Of a stretch of 26,753 nt of DNA, positions 1 through 12,155 are shown piece after piece. Origin of the DNA: Arachnopeziza araneosa (lineage: Eukaryota > Ascomycota > Leotiomycetes > Helotiales > Arachnopezizaceae). Position 1 is the first letter of the stretch. Each line of letters opens with the position of its first letter. The stretch lies in the NCBI GenBank assembly GCA_003988855.1, contig QYAI01000243.1, positions 1-26,753 on the forward strand, written 5' to 3'. The position numbers were made by a program, and so were the translations under genes. The notes under the pieces are model-generated. The model made no database searches. It was not told the DNA's origin and saw only the letters and a program-made list of their open reading frames with translations.

Positions 1-200
1 TTCATTGATATTCTCTTCTTACTGATACATTGATTTATCTACTTGTTTCCTGTTTATTGTATACACTGGTTTTTGGATTCATTGCGCGCATACGTTGTTA
101 TTGTTTTAAGCTCTTTGCTTTGGTTGTCCTTCCGAAATATACATATCGAGAGCTAGCTGAGGGCCAACGAGATTCTTATTTTATTGGCTGCTCCTCTGCC
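1..200 (-). repeat. Inverted copy of a dispersed repeat (left arm)
   Basis: Read on the minus strand, this stretch matches about 22614-22803 of the plus strand over nearly 200 nt with scattered differences. Shared blocks include TTTATCTACTTGTTT, CCGAAATATACATATCGAG and GATTCTTATTTTATTGGC. It is cut by the window edge, so the full element is not visible. It has no coding potential that I recognise. An LTR or other transposon end is the likeliest origin, but no terminal signature or target-site duplication could be confirmed. Confidence 0.7.
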
Positions 201-1180
201 CCTCGTACACTACCTATCTCATTCGGGGCGTGCGTTGCGGAAGGAATGTATACAGTGCTTGCTCGCAAGGAGAAGAGTTGGCGGCAATCACCAAACACGT
301 GTCCGAGCTCTTCTCTTCTATTGCAAGAGGAAGTTCACCGAACTGCGGGTACTGCAACGCGGTGGAGTCTTTACTGAAGTGTGTGTTAGCAAAATGTACA
401 TTCTATCTGATGTTCTCATTGCACTTCAAGACTAGGCAGGCTGAAATGGATTTACTTGCCTGCTCGAATATGGAACCTAAGCACTTATACGACTCAGGAT
501 TACATCTCTTTCATTATTGTTGCCCGGCCTGTCTTGAGCAGCCTCAACCGAGTGCATTTGCAAGTATGTTGAGTCTGCTCTATGCCAGATCCATTCAACA
601 GTATTGAAGGCTGCGCATTCTTCATTCTGCCACCTCTCGATTGCGTAGGATTTTTGGTAGTGCATCAGAAGCCCATGGCCCTTGTCACGTCGATTGCAGC
701 TGGTACCGTTGTTGTTGCTTGACCTCGATTGATCTGATCGTCCAGTCAAGCTTGACGCAGTTGCTGATGTATTGTCTAATGGTTCCTGCTGGGTGAAGTT
801 GCTCCAGCCATCTATATCAGAACCCTGAAATAGATGGGGTTCCTGCTGCGGTTGTGGTAGAGCCTCAAATTCTCGACAGGATATAACACGATGCATAGCT
901 CACGAAGAGAGAACAAGACCATCAGACCATTATCATGAGCAGTCGCCCCTTCTAAGATAAGTTACTAATACTATCATCCTCCCCACCTCACCCACCTTCC
1001 TGCTCGATGACCATCCCAATTGTTGACGTTGTATATTAAAGGATGACCGAGGGCTAAACTAGGAAATGCGGCGTCTAAACGCATGCTAAGCGAGCCATTG
1101 CTAAGCGATATTCTCATGTGATCGTATGATCACGTGACACCAATGAGCTCTGCCCTGTCGAAAATGCGCCTCCAGATGTT
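201..1180. other. Spacer with no clear gene
   Basis: No recognisable gene. A minus-strand open frame at 477-896 (139 codons) is rich in Ser, Asn and Gln and shows no domain, signal peptide or membrane segment. I do not annotate it as a gene. The stretch just before 1181, where a zinc-cluster exon for the next gene would be expected, shows no six-cysteine Zn2Cys6 pattern in any frame. Confidence 0.5.
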
Positions 1181-3310
1181 ATGATATCGGGTCGACGGAA
1201 GCGTGGTATAAGAAGTCTTCCACATTCGTATCGATGCAGACTACTGACTTGTCCAGCATTAAATGAAACATCATGGCTTGACGCATCGAACAGTTTGATT
1301 CACATGGATACCCAAGGAGCACCTGGGTCCATGGGTGGAGAGGAATGGATTCGCGAGACCTTTCCGCAATTGTTTCCCTCCTTGCCCTGCTTGGAGCATC
1401 GATATTTCGAACCTGGTAGCATCAACCCATTCTCTGAAGGCTCAATAGCCCGCTATTCAGCCCGCTCTCAGGCATCATTCAAGCTTCTGGAACACGGCGC
1501 CGTCAACGGGTATATCAAACTTCGGCTACGTGCAGCTGATCACATAGGTGATGAGGATGACAGTCATAGCCGAAACATATTCTCTCCGAGATCAGTGGTT
1601 GTTCACCAGAGACAGAATGCGCAAAGCCCTCTCATCCCCGGCGAAGTTTCTATCACGGCATTGCCACCTAATTTCGGGACGGCAACTAAACTGGATGCAA
1701 CGGATCAAAAACTGTGGAAGTTCTGTAAGTTGGCTAATTCAGTGAGGTTCAATTGAAACTCACATGGAGAATACAGATACTGGTCCGTTCTGCAACGGAA
1801 GAACGCTCATGTCCGACACTAATTTCTGGCTCGTTGATATTGCTCCTCTAGCAGATAACAACGAGTGCGTCAAACACGCGCTTCTGGCTTCGGCTGCGGG
1901 ATACGTCCTAGACTACATACCTCGAAAAGCGTTGCAAAGGAGAGCTAACTATCATTACCGGAGAGCAGTAGACTTGTTAAGTCAAGCTTTGCGGGATCGT
2001 GCTGCTCAGAAAGTTGGAAAGGAAGATACTATCATTGCAGCTCTATTAATCCTATCGTGTGATGATGTAAGTAGTGCCCTCTGCTAGTACGACTGTAGTC
2101 AGCCTCGCTTGGGAAAATAGTATCTAGGTTCATATAGGATTTCAATGCTGATTGTTAATCTAACAGATAGTGAATTGGGATCTGCAGAAGAAGGGAGCAG
2201 TTCCAAAATGGCAGCAAGGCAATCATCTCGCCAAGCGTATCTTGGACAATGCAGACCCGGGCTACAAGCACTGGAGTCTCGTGAACGTCCAGAGCAGCAA
2301 AGCACGCATCACACTTGCGAATCGCATCGCATTCATCGACATCCTCATACAGCCTGTGTCACCCTTAATCGTGCGAAAGAATGACCGCATGTATGGCTGG
2401 ATTATCGAAGGCACAAACAAAGAAGTGACGCAGATCCATGGAGGCACAGGTCTCTGCTCGAAGCTTCTCCACACTTTTGCCCAAATCACTCACCTCGCTT
2501 CTTTCATGGCAGAGGTCAGACTTCTTCTTCTCCAGGCTCTCTTACTAATTATTACGGTGGGATTTACTAACATGGAACGCCCAGACTCCAGATTCACCAA
2601 TCATTCCCCACGGAGCAGCGAAGATCGACCAGATACTAGGCAAGCTGCACCAGTGGTCATAGCTATCTCCAGGCTGTCGCTCTACTGACGAGCTCTTTTC
2701 ATCCTGCAAGCTCGACGCTGATGGCAAAGTCTCAACCAAGAAGAATGTCACAGAGCTCACGGGCGAAGCTTGGAGATACGCAGCGCAGGTATACCTGCAG
2801 TGTAGGTTCTACAGGTAAGTGTATTAGATTGCTTTCTCCGTCCGAAACTAGCTATTGCTTACAAAGTGAACACGTTCGCGATCATTAAGGGGCAGCAGCA
2901 GCAGTTCGGTGCAAGTTAACAAATTACAGAAAGCCACGTACACATCCAAACGTACTCTCCAAAATAGACATCTTAGTCAACTGCATTCGCCTAATGCCGT
3001 ATACAGGCCCCCTCTTCACCTCCCAAATGCCATTCTTCCCCGTCTTCCTCATCGGGATGGTAGCGTATCGGGATGATCATCGACAGGTAGCAAGAGATTG
3101 GTTTGATGTGGTTGTCTCGGGGGCAAGCTGTCGATCTGTAAGTTTCTATCAAGAATTTATCCCCCATTAGCCATGTGCTTGCACTGAAAATTTCAACAGA
3201 GCGTTCTACCCATCTGGAACACCGTTCAGGCTCTTTGGGTCTGGATAGATGCGGAGCTAGTCGATAACATCAATATAGATGATCTGCCAAATAGTTCTCG
3301 CGTTCCGTAG
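1181..3310 (+). pseudogene. Fungal-specific transcription factor, disrupted by an in-frame TAG
   Basis: Six exons join in phase: 1181-1724, 1777-2066, 2167-2514, 2585-2814, 2930-3137 and 3200-3310, 577 codons in all. The product matches the C-terminal regulatory domain of Zn(II)2Cys6 factors (Fungal_trans_2/DUF3468 type). Family-like blocks include KHALLASAAGYVLDY in exon 2, VNWDLQKK and LLHTFAQITHL in exon 3, LTGEAWRYAAQVYLQCRFYR in exon 4 and WFDVVVSGASCRSS across the last junction. Two defects are visible. The codon at 2660-2662 is TAG in the middle of exon 4, with clear homology continuing in the same frame beyond it. The N-terminus (MISGRRKRGIRS) carries only a basic stretch and no six-cysteine cluster. 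An intact copy would be a nuclear regulator. Its place left of the RiPP genes makes it a possible former cluster regulator, but that is inference. Confidence 0.75.
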
Positions 3311-4226
3311 TGGGAGATAGTTGTTGCGCGGCTTATTGAGACGGAAGGTGTGCTAAGTCTGTGCTGAACTTTCCTTTCTTTGTTCTGCTTTCAAAAACTA
3401 CTTACTCTGGGATGATATGATCGGGTACGATTAGGATGGCAACAAATCAGCATAACTTCCCACTTGCATAAATAAGCTACAGCCGAAAAGCTCAAGTTCA
3501 AGTAGTATAGTCTTAAAGAAATATCTCTTCGATAGCACGCGACCAGACATTAGCCCTACCATTTACCGAGCCAAACATTACTAGGCGGGGCGGATAAAAT
3601 TCGTTTTCGACTAGTTAACGAAAAAAATCAAAACTGCAAAATGTCAACACCCGTCTTAAACAAGCACTTGAAACTTAAAATGCAGATCTCTTAGATACTT
3701 ATCTTTTATTGTCTACAATTTTTATCAACTTTAGTAGAGTAAAGATTGTGGTGCTTCGACTTTACGATTTCCCGACACTTCGGCGAAGACGAATTTTGAC
3801 CGCCTCGTTAATTCAACGTCATAGTATCCAGTCATCTATTTGCTGAATAATTGCCTGGCTTGTTTCTTCTAAGAACTTGCACTTCTCCGTAAAGTTTTGA
3901 AAATAATATAATTTCTAATGTTTTTGCATAAACTTATACACGGTCACTGTAAAACTCAATGGCAAAGGCTTTCTCCACGACTCTAGTTCTCTGCCAAGCT
4001 CTTTTAGATCATTGTCACTATTTTCTTGAAACGGCTCCTGTTACTTTCTATTAATATATTCATTTTGTGGGGTTGTAGAAGAAGTAGCTGGGTTGTATTA
4101 AAGCACCTGTGGGGTAAAAAGGATACTATTATAGTTCCCCATGCGTAATATTCAATGTTTCAAGGCTCTTTTGCAAACACGGCTCTCCCACAGTTGGCCG
4201 CTTACTCTCAATAAGAGTTTTCCATA
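3311..4226. other. AT-rich spacer
   Basis: No open frame of useful length and no recognisable RNA gene or repeat. It separates the transcription-factor remnant from the 3' end of the amidase gene, which are transcribed towards each other, so it probably holds both 3' ends. Confidence 0.5.
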
Positions 4227-6435
4227 CTAATTCAACGAGGTCCAGATCCGATCCTGCTTATAATTTAGCATTTTGTAGCTGCTATGTAGCTCAAAAACTA
4301 TACCTGCTGGAGCCAAAAGCGACAATGCAACTGGCAGCATCTCCGATCTGCCACTGATTCTAGAGTCGTAGCATATCTCTCCAACTAAATTCGAATGAGC
4401 ACTAGAAGAAGCTATATGGGAGAGGATAAGTAACAACATACTTAGAATAGTGATTTCTAGACTCTCAAGCAACGGTGCCAAGAAAAGAGCATCCCATGCT
4501 TCCTGGGCGAGTGGTTTACTTGACAGATCCGAGTTAGCATGAAATTATATCTGGCCTAGCTAGAATATAGGGAATCCACGTACCCTGGAGGTGTGTCGCG
4601 ATAGTTAGGTTGCACATCAGCAATAGGTAAAAGCATTATCGGAAAACGCTGATCCATCTTGAGTACTTTATCCAGAAGCCAGTTTTTATAGACTATCATG
4701 CGGTGAATAGCGTCATCTCTCATAGATTATGTTATCGATTCTCCAATATCCCTACAGTAATTACAATGAGTCATATTTAGATGGAAGAAGGGAACAGGGG
4801 GGGATTTATCATAAGGCTTACCATCGCCATTGAACCACCGGGTTTACGTAAGGCTTTTTTTTGTGCTTCTCTTTGTAGGCCGCTCGAAATTCCGCGGTAC
4901 AGCCAGAAAAATCATGGAAGAATGAATCTTGCCCAGCCTACAAGAGTTACATTTCAGCTCATCAGAGAGATCGGTCGGTAGGCCTACCTTTTCAAGGTAG
5001 TTTTCAAGTGTCTTGCCTTGATCTTCAGAAGGACCTGATTTTAGCCATGTAGCAACAATAGAAACGTTTTCGACTTTAGCTAGGGAGGTACGTTCTAGGT
5101 CCTTTATAAGCTCATTAATGATCCCCATCTCCGTGTCGTTAACTACAGGTAAATAATCCGGTGGATAAATTATTGCTAAAGGAAGCTAGACTATTGTTAA
5201 ATAAACCATGAAAAGGAGGAATCTTTCTACCTGGTGTCCGTTTTTAGCCTGTTAACCAATCCACATTTGAGTAACTTTACGAAGCTTTGCGATGTCTCGT
5301 GCAAAAATAGCCAGCGCGTCAAAGATTCTATGTGGGGTTAATACTGTATTTATCTCTCCTTCTGTAACTTACGGAAAGCATGGCATAATTCCATCAAGAG
5401 GTAGCACGCCATGACTTAGTCGAAGCTGAAAGCAGCCATTTACCATTGCTGGCTTACGGCTGCTCCTGGTAGCTTAAGGATAATTAGCTTGTGTTGAAAT
5501 TTTTTTAAGACTATGGTTTTTACAGTCAGTTCCTATTATAACATCAAGCCAATCGTAAGACGCGATTGCAGCCGCACTTCCGCTACTACTGCCAGCTGGT
5601 GACTGATACCCATCACCGCGAGGATTAAATGGAACCTGATAGTCGACAGCTTCTGTTGGTTCTTCCCGTGATATCATAGAACTAAGTTTCGTTTTACCAA
5701 CAATTGATGCTCCAAGATCCATCAAGCGTTGAATAGAGGGTGCTGTAACTTCTGCAGGCTTGCCCATCTCATAATATGCAGAATTACAAGCTGATGTTGC
5801 AATGCATTTAAGATCGAAGATATTCTTTATCGCGACGCGCGTCCCGGAAAGAGGAAGAGCTGGAACAGCGATGCTTAAAGTCTGGAAGCCCTGTCCCGAG
5901 ATCCGAAGGTCTTGAAACTTATCAACTTTTGTTTTCAAAGCGACCATGAATGCTCTATTATGGTCGTCATACGATCTGAAGGCCTGACTTAGATGACTGG
6001 GCATCCAAAAGTATGGACCAGGAGCGGGGCATTCCGACATTGGCCTGAAATCAAACCAAGAATTACCGCTGGCTTTGAGTCGCGCAGTCGCGCTAGAAGT
6101 GATACGGCCATTGCCTGCGAAAATGATACCTTCCAAGAATTCTGTTCTGAAAACGTCGTTATTGAGATCATTTTCAATTGTTGCGCTGATGAACTCCCCA
6201 TCTATGACGCTGCTAGGGGGAACAGCAATCACGGTCACAAGCGATACGGTTGAGCGATGCTTGAATGTCGTCGTAGCTCCCTAGATAACATGAGTGTGCG
6301 CGAGCGTGTTGAAACAAGACTGAGACGAACTTTGATATTGGCAAGTGCAATATATCTCACTTCGCCGATAGTGAAGTGTATCGAGCCATCCTGATGATGT
6401 GATGCGGCTAAGTTTTGGTCTTGCAGACAATTCAT
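4227..6435 (-). pseudogene. Amidase-signature enzyme gene with an in-frame TAA
   Basis: A multi-exon gene of the fungal amidase-signature family, which hydrolyse C-N bonds with a Ser-cisSer-Lys triad. The order is an N-terminal extension (GSIHFTIGEVRYIA near 6390), then the long exon at about 5517-6282. That exon holds the Lys block VAIKNIF and the Gly/Ser block AGSSSGSAAAIASYDWLD. The nucleophile segment TRSSRKPAMVNG follows after an intron. C-terminal blocks are NPVVQWRW, PNYRDTPPG, APLLESLEITILS and YDSRISGRSEMLPVALSLLA. Intron phases let most exons join cleanly. However, the exon that begins W-D-I-G-E-S-I-T runs into TAA at 4727-4729, then continues in the same frame with family-like sequence (IVYKNWLLDKV). 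A Gly usual before the nucleophile Ser is Arg here. The first intron and the ~5190-5270 junctions could not be resolved. It was probably a working amidase until recently, with no evident link to the RiPP genes. Confidence 0.7.
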
Positions 6436-6793
6436 CTCGGCACAGGAAGTACATGTCTGCCTTCGAAGTTTATGCCGCGATTTTGTGGAGTTTAATTGCA
6501 GATGCTGCAATAGAGGGAGCTTTCGCATGAATGAGATGATTGGAACTTAGAATCGCTTCAATTTCACTGTCCCATGACTTCTCAACACAGATACCCATTT
6601 TAACTTGAGTATTCGAGGAGGTTAGATTAAGTTTTCGCACAAGAAATTTGGTAACAAATGCTTTGCGAAGAGCACGGCGAGGAAATTGGGTTTTATGTCT
6701 GCTCAAGCAAGAGTGGGTGGGCATATTTCATTCAGAGAAAAGGAGCTAAACTCAAAGAAGTAGCGCATCTGAAATGACAATATACTAATTTTT
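6436..6793. other. Spacer between amidase and M1 aminopeptidase
   Basis: Holds the likely promoter of the amidase gene and the 3' end of the aminopeptidase gene, both on the minus strand. A minus-strand open frame (6470-6724) shows no domain and I do not call it. The amidase start at 6435 (MNCLQDQN) is a guess. The next upstream Met in that frame, near 6528, is also possible. Confidence 0.4.
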
Positions 6794-9543
6794 CTACTGG
6801 CAAAATCCGCGCTCTTCTAGCCAAGCCTCTACACCCTGGCGATCTCGTTCAACCCAGCTCATTCTGGCTTTGGTCCCTTCGACGGCTTGCTCAAAAGCTG
6901 CTTTGAATTTCTCCTAAGTTTTTCGTCAGCTCGCTCTTACTGAAATCAGATCCGCTTCCCGAATCGACCTGCCTCGACGGTTAAAGCAAACTCCTGCACA
7001 TCCTCCAGCTGCGCAACGGTCGAAAGGCTACTAGTGCAGCTAGCAGTATACCGTGAAACAGTCACAGTTCCGACCCTACCAAAGTTGCCCCATTTCGTTT
7101 TCAGCCAGGTCCACGAAGCTTCAGCTCCAGCTCGATGTGTCTGCAGAGCATTCAACAGGAACCATTTCTCGAGAGGAGAGAACGGCTCGCCCTCACTTGT
7201 CAAAAGTTCTATCGCTCGCTGGATCAAAACGGGATTATCTGCATACCCAAGGGAGATGAAGGCATCCATACGCACTTCAGGATCCTGCGTTGTGCGTGCG
7301 AGCCCTAGGATAGCTTCAAACTAGACGAGCACATGTACGCATTAGCTGCTTTTGTTTACATATCTTGCTTGTCTGAAGCGTGCACTAGTTTTACTTACAC
7401 GATCATTGTCCTGGCTTTTAGCCACAGCTTGGAACACGTACTTTCGAATATTCGGATTGAGCACTTTCTCGTCCCCAGCCATGAACTTGTCAAAGAGCTC
7501 CGACGAGATAGTGTTGAGAGGCTCATAGCCAGCTGCTTGCGCAAAGAATAGCGCTTTCGCAGTCTGAACGGGAACATTGTCACTGGGACTGATTTTCCAG
7601 ACATCGTTTGAACAATGGGGCAAGGTTAGATGCCGGTGGAAATGCTGCAGTGCCGTGTTGGTTTGAGGAGATGAAAAAAGGAAAGCTTGACTGATTTTGG
7701 CAAAGGTGTAGAAGATCTGCCGCCAAACAAGAAAGTTTTGTTCGTTTTGGAAGCTAAATATGAGATTGAGCAGGTCGGCGGTCTTGGTAGGGGTGTCAAG
7801 AGAAGATGAGACCAAGGCATGGGAGTCGGAGATTAGGCCGACGCAATCTTCTGCTGATAGGCTGCCAGATGAAACTTGCTTTCCGAATGTATGTAGGCGA
7901 GATAGAGGATAGGAAACTCGATAAAGTCCGATTTGCTCTGCGTTGAGCTTGTAGAATTCAAGATCTGCTGGATAGGTCTGCTTACGTGAGGTTAGTAAAG
8001 TGAAACTATCTACTGCGTCACTTGTCTTCACGTTCAAAGGGACATGATACAAGTTCGTGTCTTCTTCGGGTGTGACTTCGACCGACTGTAGATATCGGTG
8101 TTGCTCAAGAGTAATCGTACCCGAGATATTGTCTTCGGAGACCGAGAGGATAGGATACCCGATATCTTTAGTCCATTCCTGCATTAGTCTTCTCACATCT
8201 CTACCACTACTGGCGGCCAATGAGTCCCAGAGATCGCTAGTCGTAGCATTCGAAAAAACATGACGTTTCAAGTAGTCTTTCACTCCATCAATAAAGACTC
8301 CCGTTCCCAAGTATCGGGAGAGCATTCTGAGGAGAGAAGCGCCTTTCATATACGTAATATTATCAAAAAGCTCGCCCATGCGGTCGGGCGAAGCACTTGG
8401 ATTATAGATCGGGTGACTTCCTCGCGTAGAATCGAGGTCCAGAGCTCCCTGGTAAAACGCCATGGCTTCGGGATCAGGATCACCAGCAACAAAATGCAGC
8501 CAGTACTTCCATTCAGGAAACATCTTATCGACGACGTAAAAACCAGCCCACTCTGCAAATGCTTCATTCAGCCAGAGATCATCCCACCAAGCCATTGTCA
8601 CCAGGTTTCCGAACCACTGATGAGCGAGCTCGTGGCATAGGGTTTCCACAGTCATCTGCCGGGACTTAGCGGCTGTGGTTTCAGCGTCAAGTAGGATGAA
8701 GCGCTCCCCAAAGACAATGCACCCCCAGTTCTCCAGTGCACCAGCATCAGGCAGGGCGATCAAGTCTAATTTGGGGAGGGGATATTCCAGACCGAATATT
8801 TGCTCGTAAAGACCCAAGGCCTTGACAGCAACTTCTAGCATATTCGATGCATTCTGAATCTTCGCACCTCGCACGGCATAGACCCTCACTGGAAATTTTA
8901 GCCGATTTGACTCAATGAAGTCAAAATCACCAATTACAAAACAGATTAGATAAGTAGATGTGCGTGGCATGGTGTTAAAGGCAACTCGCTTGGAAATAAG
9001 CGTTCCAGAAGTTGTGACCTCTGACGAGGTAATGTCCATATTGCTCACGCATGTCAGGTCTTGGTTGATCGTGACCGTGGAGGAAAGAGTGGCTTTAAAC
9101 TCAGGTTCGTCGAAGCATGGGAAAATACAGCGTGCTCCTATAGGCTCGCAGCTTGTTGAGAACGCTCGTTTGAGTTCCCCATTGGCAGACTTGTAACCAG
9201 TCCATTGGAAGCCTGGAGTTCTTCCGTTCTCCAGTATTGTACCTTTGAATGACTGATGGACCAGAATTTTTGAGCCGGCTATGAGCGGCTCGGGGAGAGG
9301 AATAGTGATTATCTGTTGGTCAGAGTCGTATTGGATTTCAGGAATCTGAGTAATGTCACCCGAAGGATGCACAATGTTTGTGTTTGTTATCTCGAGATCT
9401 TTCGCATTGAGAATGATGGATGTAGTTTGGTGAAGTAGTTCTAGATGGGCGATTACAGAGCCTTGGAAAGTTAAGCCATCTAAGTCTAGATTGAGATCTA
9501 GCTCATAATGAGTTGGTTTCACATTCTTGGGGAGACGCGCCAT
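6794..9543 (-). CDS. M1-family zinc aminopeptidase (puromycin-sensitive/Ape2 type)
   Basis: A metallopeptidase that removes single N-terminal residues, probably cytosolic because there is no signal peptide. The start at 9543 (MARLPKNVKPTHYEL) fits the family. Exon 1 (7399-9543, 715 codons) holds the exopeptidase motif GALENWG at residues 268-274, the zinc motif HELAH at 304-308 and the third zinc ligand E327 in WLNEAFAEW. It also holds the ITYMKGASLLRML block with the transition-state Tyr. Exon 2 starts at 7320 (FEAILGLAR) after a 78-nt intron and carries the helical ERAP1-like domain. The last exon, 6794-6913, ends in the family-typical block SWVERDRQGVEAWLEERGF. The exon 2/exon 3 splice is uncertain: the acceptor before 6913 is clear, but no canonical donor keeps the frame (a GC donor near 6975 would). 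Total length is about 870 residues, normal for M1. It may be a housekeeping enzyme or may trim RiPP intermediates. Confidence 0.9.
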
Positions 9544-10058
9544 GATGGAATTGGTTGAGAAGAGGGTGGTGTTTTGGAGAAAAAAATCAGGAAGGGATCA
9601 AAAGCCAAGGCTTAAGTATCCCCGGACAGCTTACTCAGCTCTTTGACACACGCTCATCTATACGAAACCTACCTGATTCATGTACCTAACTGGGGCCAAC
9701 AAGACGTCCTAGCTGAAAGGTGGGGCCTTATCCTTCCTGCAGCTCAGACAAGATCAAAGCAGCAAATGGGAACGAAATGCCGTATGATGCATTATAGTAG
9801 ATCGAAATCAGAATTCTACAACGTCATGCCTTAATTTTTAATTCATTTTTGGTAAGCACTACTTCACGGTTTTCATTGCATTAGCCGACCCGTTATTACG
9901 ACAGGTTGAGTTGAAGTACATTTATATTGCTAAACTGTGAAAAAAAAGTTTATAACAGTCACTTTTTCCGATTATTTACTAGCACGGTATATGATAACCA
10001 AGCAAATCAAGGGACATATTTCCAGCACCGTATCCCGCAAATTCAGATTCGCTTATAG
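9544..10058. other. Spacer upstream of the M1 aminopeptidase
   Basis: Contains the promoter of the aminopeptidase gene, with an A-rich tract just upstream of its ATG, and the 3' flank of the first DUF3328 gene. Both neighbours are on the minus strand. No gene or repeat is recognised here. Confidence 0.5.
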
Positions 10059-11182
10059 CTAAGCTGCTGGTGTGCAACCTTCTGGTATCGTCATGTGATC
10101 CAATTTCTTCATCATGATCCCGTCCGGCGAATGGCCAGTAACTTCCAGCTCGTCAAGATGTGGTGGCATTGGGAGATCCACCCTATCAAATGGCTTAACA
10201 ATCTTGTCCCACTTGGCCGGCTCGTCTTTCAACTCTACTTCCTCCTGCCATTTGACCAGTGCTTCGAAGTCTCGGCACAGCTTATGCGCACCGATATCTG
10301 GAAACGGATTGTGCTGCGTGACACGCCAGTTGTACGTGAGCATCTCTACGTCTGCGTTGCACATGATGGTCTGTCTCAAGATGTCTATGCAGTGGTCGAC
10401 GTGAGAATAGAACATGACGGGTGGCTCGAAACCCCATTTTTTGCCCCAGTAGTAGTCGTAATGCAGGATATTAGTTTTACGCAGTGAGTTAAGGCAGTGC
10501 AGTTGATGGAAGACGTCGATTTCGGCCATATAGGTGTCCTCGCCGTATCCCCAGTCTGGCATTGTCTTTGCGCATTCTGATGCGTTCTTGCCGATGCCCT
10601 CGACTTCTTGCCTGGTGAGAGCATGCATTCCGATATCTGTTCAGAAGGTCAGCATTTCAAAATCAGAGCGATAGATGAAGGAGACTCACGAGAGATACGG
10701 TCCCATGCCGCGTCAACCTCGGGACTAGGTGGCATTCGATAAATGAACTTTGGGTCGTCAGGTTCAGGGAACAGTGTTGCATCAATCTTGGTCTTTATCA
10801 AAGGGATGTTCACTTTCTCAAGCACAGGCGCTATAAAACTTCAGCAAAGGATCTCCACAGAGATTCTGAAAGGGAACTTACAGTAGGCAGAGGTTTTTTT
10901 GAGTAACCTATTGCCACGATTCTGGACTGCAAGAGTTCCAAAAACGGCGGCGAAGATGCTGAGTCCATACATCAGCATGAGAGTGACAATACCCGTGGTA
11001 TTGCCAGTGATTTGTGGCAAGCGTGAACGGCGTGCGACCTCAAAATTGAAAGGGACCTGGGAACCTTCGCTTTCTGTGTTCTCGCCTTTGTCGTCGCTGC
11101 TGCGAGGTACAAGATTCTCTTTATCCTCATCGTCGACGTAGGAGTATTTGATATTCTTTGTAATCTTTCTTGTGGCCCACAT
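10059..11182 (-). CDS. UstYa-type DUF3328 oxidase, copy 1
   Basis: Three exons, 10882-11182, 10690-10830 and 10059-10636, joined through introns of 51 and 53 nt, give 339 residues. The N-terminus is acidic and cytosolic, followed by one membrane segment at about 64-86 (GIVTLMLMYGLSIFAAVFG). The conserved block PSPEVDAAWDRIS precedes the two signature motifs HQLHC (191-195) and HVDHC (226-230). After the second come LRQTIMCNADVE and the Cys/Arg/Asp region HKLCRDFEALVKW, all typical of this family. Characterised relatives (UstYa/UstYb of ustiloxin, AprY of asperipin-2a, phomopsin enzymes) oxidatively cyclise core peptides of ribosomal precursors in the secretory pathway. Nothing is missing. It is transcribed away from the precursor gene, with 973 bp between the two start codons. 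This is the longest and most canonical of the three copies. Confidence 0.93.
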
Positions 11183-12155
11183 CGTTGACTATTGCTTTTG
11201 AGCAAGTGAACGAGAGAGTGTGTGCTTGACTCTTGAGAGAAGAATTCACAGTTCGGAAAATTCCTGAGAGAGTGACTTGAAAATCGAGGTATGAGAAGGA
11301 GTGAGAACACCGAGCTCAAGTAGAACGGCGATATCAGGTTGCCAGGGAACACACCAATGCATGGATTATCAACCAGGTCAAATCTCAGAAGACTCTAGTG
11401 CTACAGTCTTCCGATTCGCTGAATCTGACATCCTAGCAAGTTCGGGTCCATGAATCCTTAAGATTACCCAATCCATCCCATATGCATTTTCCGCTCATAT
11501 GATCACCGGTACATTTTCCTGCTCGTCGTCTGCTTACGAGCATATCTCGGATCTTCCCGCCCGTCGAAGGATTCTCCAAAGCATTTTCCTTGATTTACAA
11601 AAACAAAATAAGACTCTAATTTACGTAAAGAGGAGAATAAAGAGCGGGAAGGTTGATACGAAATCTGCAGGATCCGACGCAGGGTCTACTCGTGTATTGC
11701 AACGTACTTAATGTCGTCAGCTCAGGCCAAATATAATTTTTTTTTACCGAACTAGAAAGTGTGGGCCCTCCTTGGCTAGATCGCCGTTAATCTACGCTAT
11801 ACCCCCTTAGAAACGCTATACGAAAACCGCATAATCTGCCGCTTACTGCTTGGTAGATCACAACATAGTTAGTGTAATTGGCTTACCATGAGGAAATAAT
11901 ATATGCTATGTACCATTTCATTTCTAAAATAGAAGGTGTGACCGTTCCTCATGCGTTGGCGGCCGAACCTTGTTATACCAAACGCAAGCAGGCTACGGTA
12001 GTTGATCATTTGTTGGTCTCCGTATATAGTAGATAACATCCGATTTTTTATAATATCTACGCCTCTCTTGGCTGAAGAAGTAAGAGAGTCATCCACTCAC
12101 TTTTATCACCAAACTTCTCTACAGCTTTTGACCATTCTATCTATTCGTCCTCATC
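11183..12155. promoter_or_regulatory. Shared divergent promoter of DUF3328 copy 1 and the RiPP precursor
   Basis: A 973-bp gene-free stretch between two divergent start codons. Just before the precursor there are TATA-like strings (GTATATAG near 12025, TTTATAATA near 12046) and a pyrimidine-rich leader (about 12090-12155) of the kind seen in strongly expressed fungal genes. No transcription-factor site can be named with confidence. Its placement suggests joint control of the oxidase and its substrate. Confidence 0.4.

Noticed and set aside
477..896. 139-codon minus-strand open frame
   Set aside because: Low-complexity Ser/Asn/Gln composition, no domain or signal, and no supporting intron or neighbour context.
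7053..9196. Plus-strand open frames opposite the M1 aminopeptidase
   Set aside because: All lie antisense to a gene with complete catalytic motifs and show no domain of their own.
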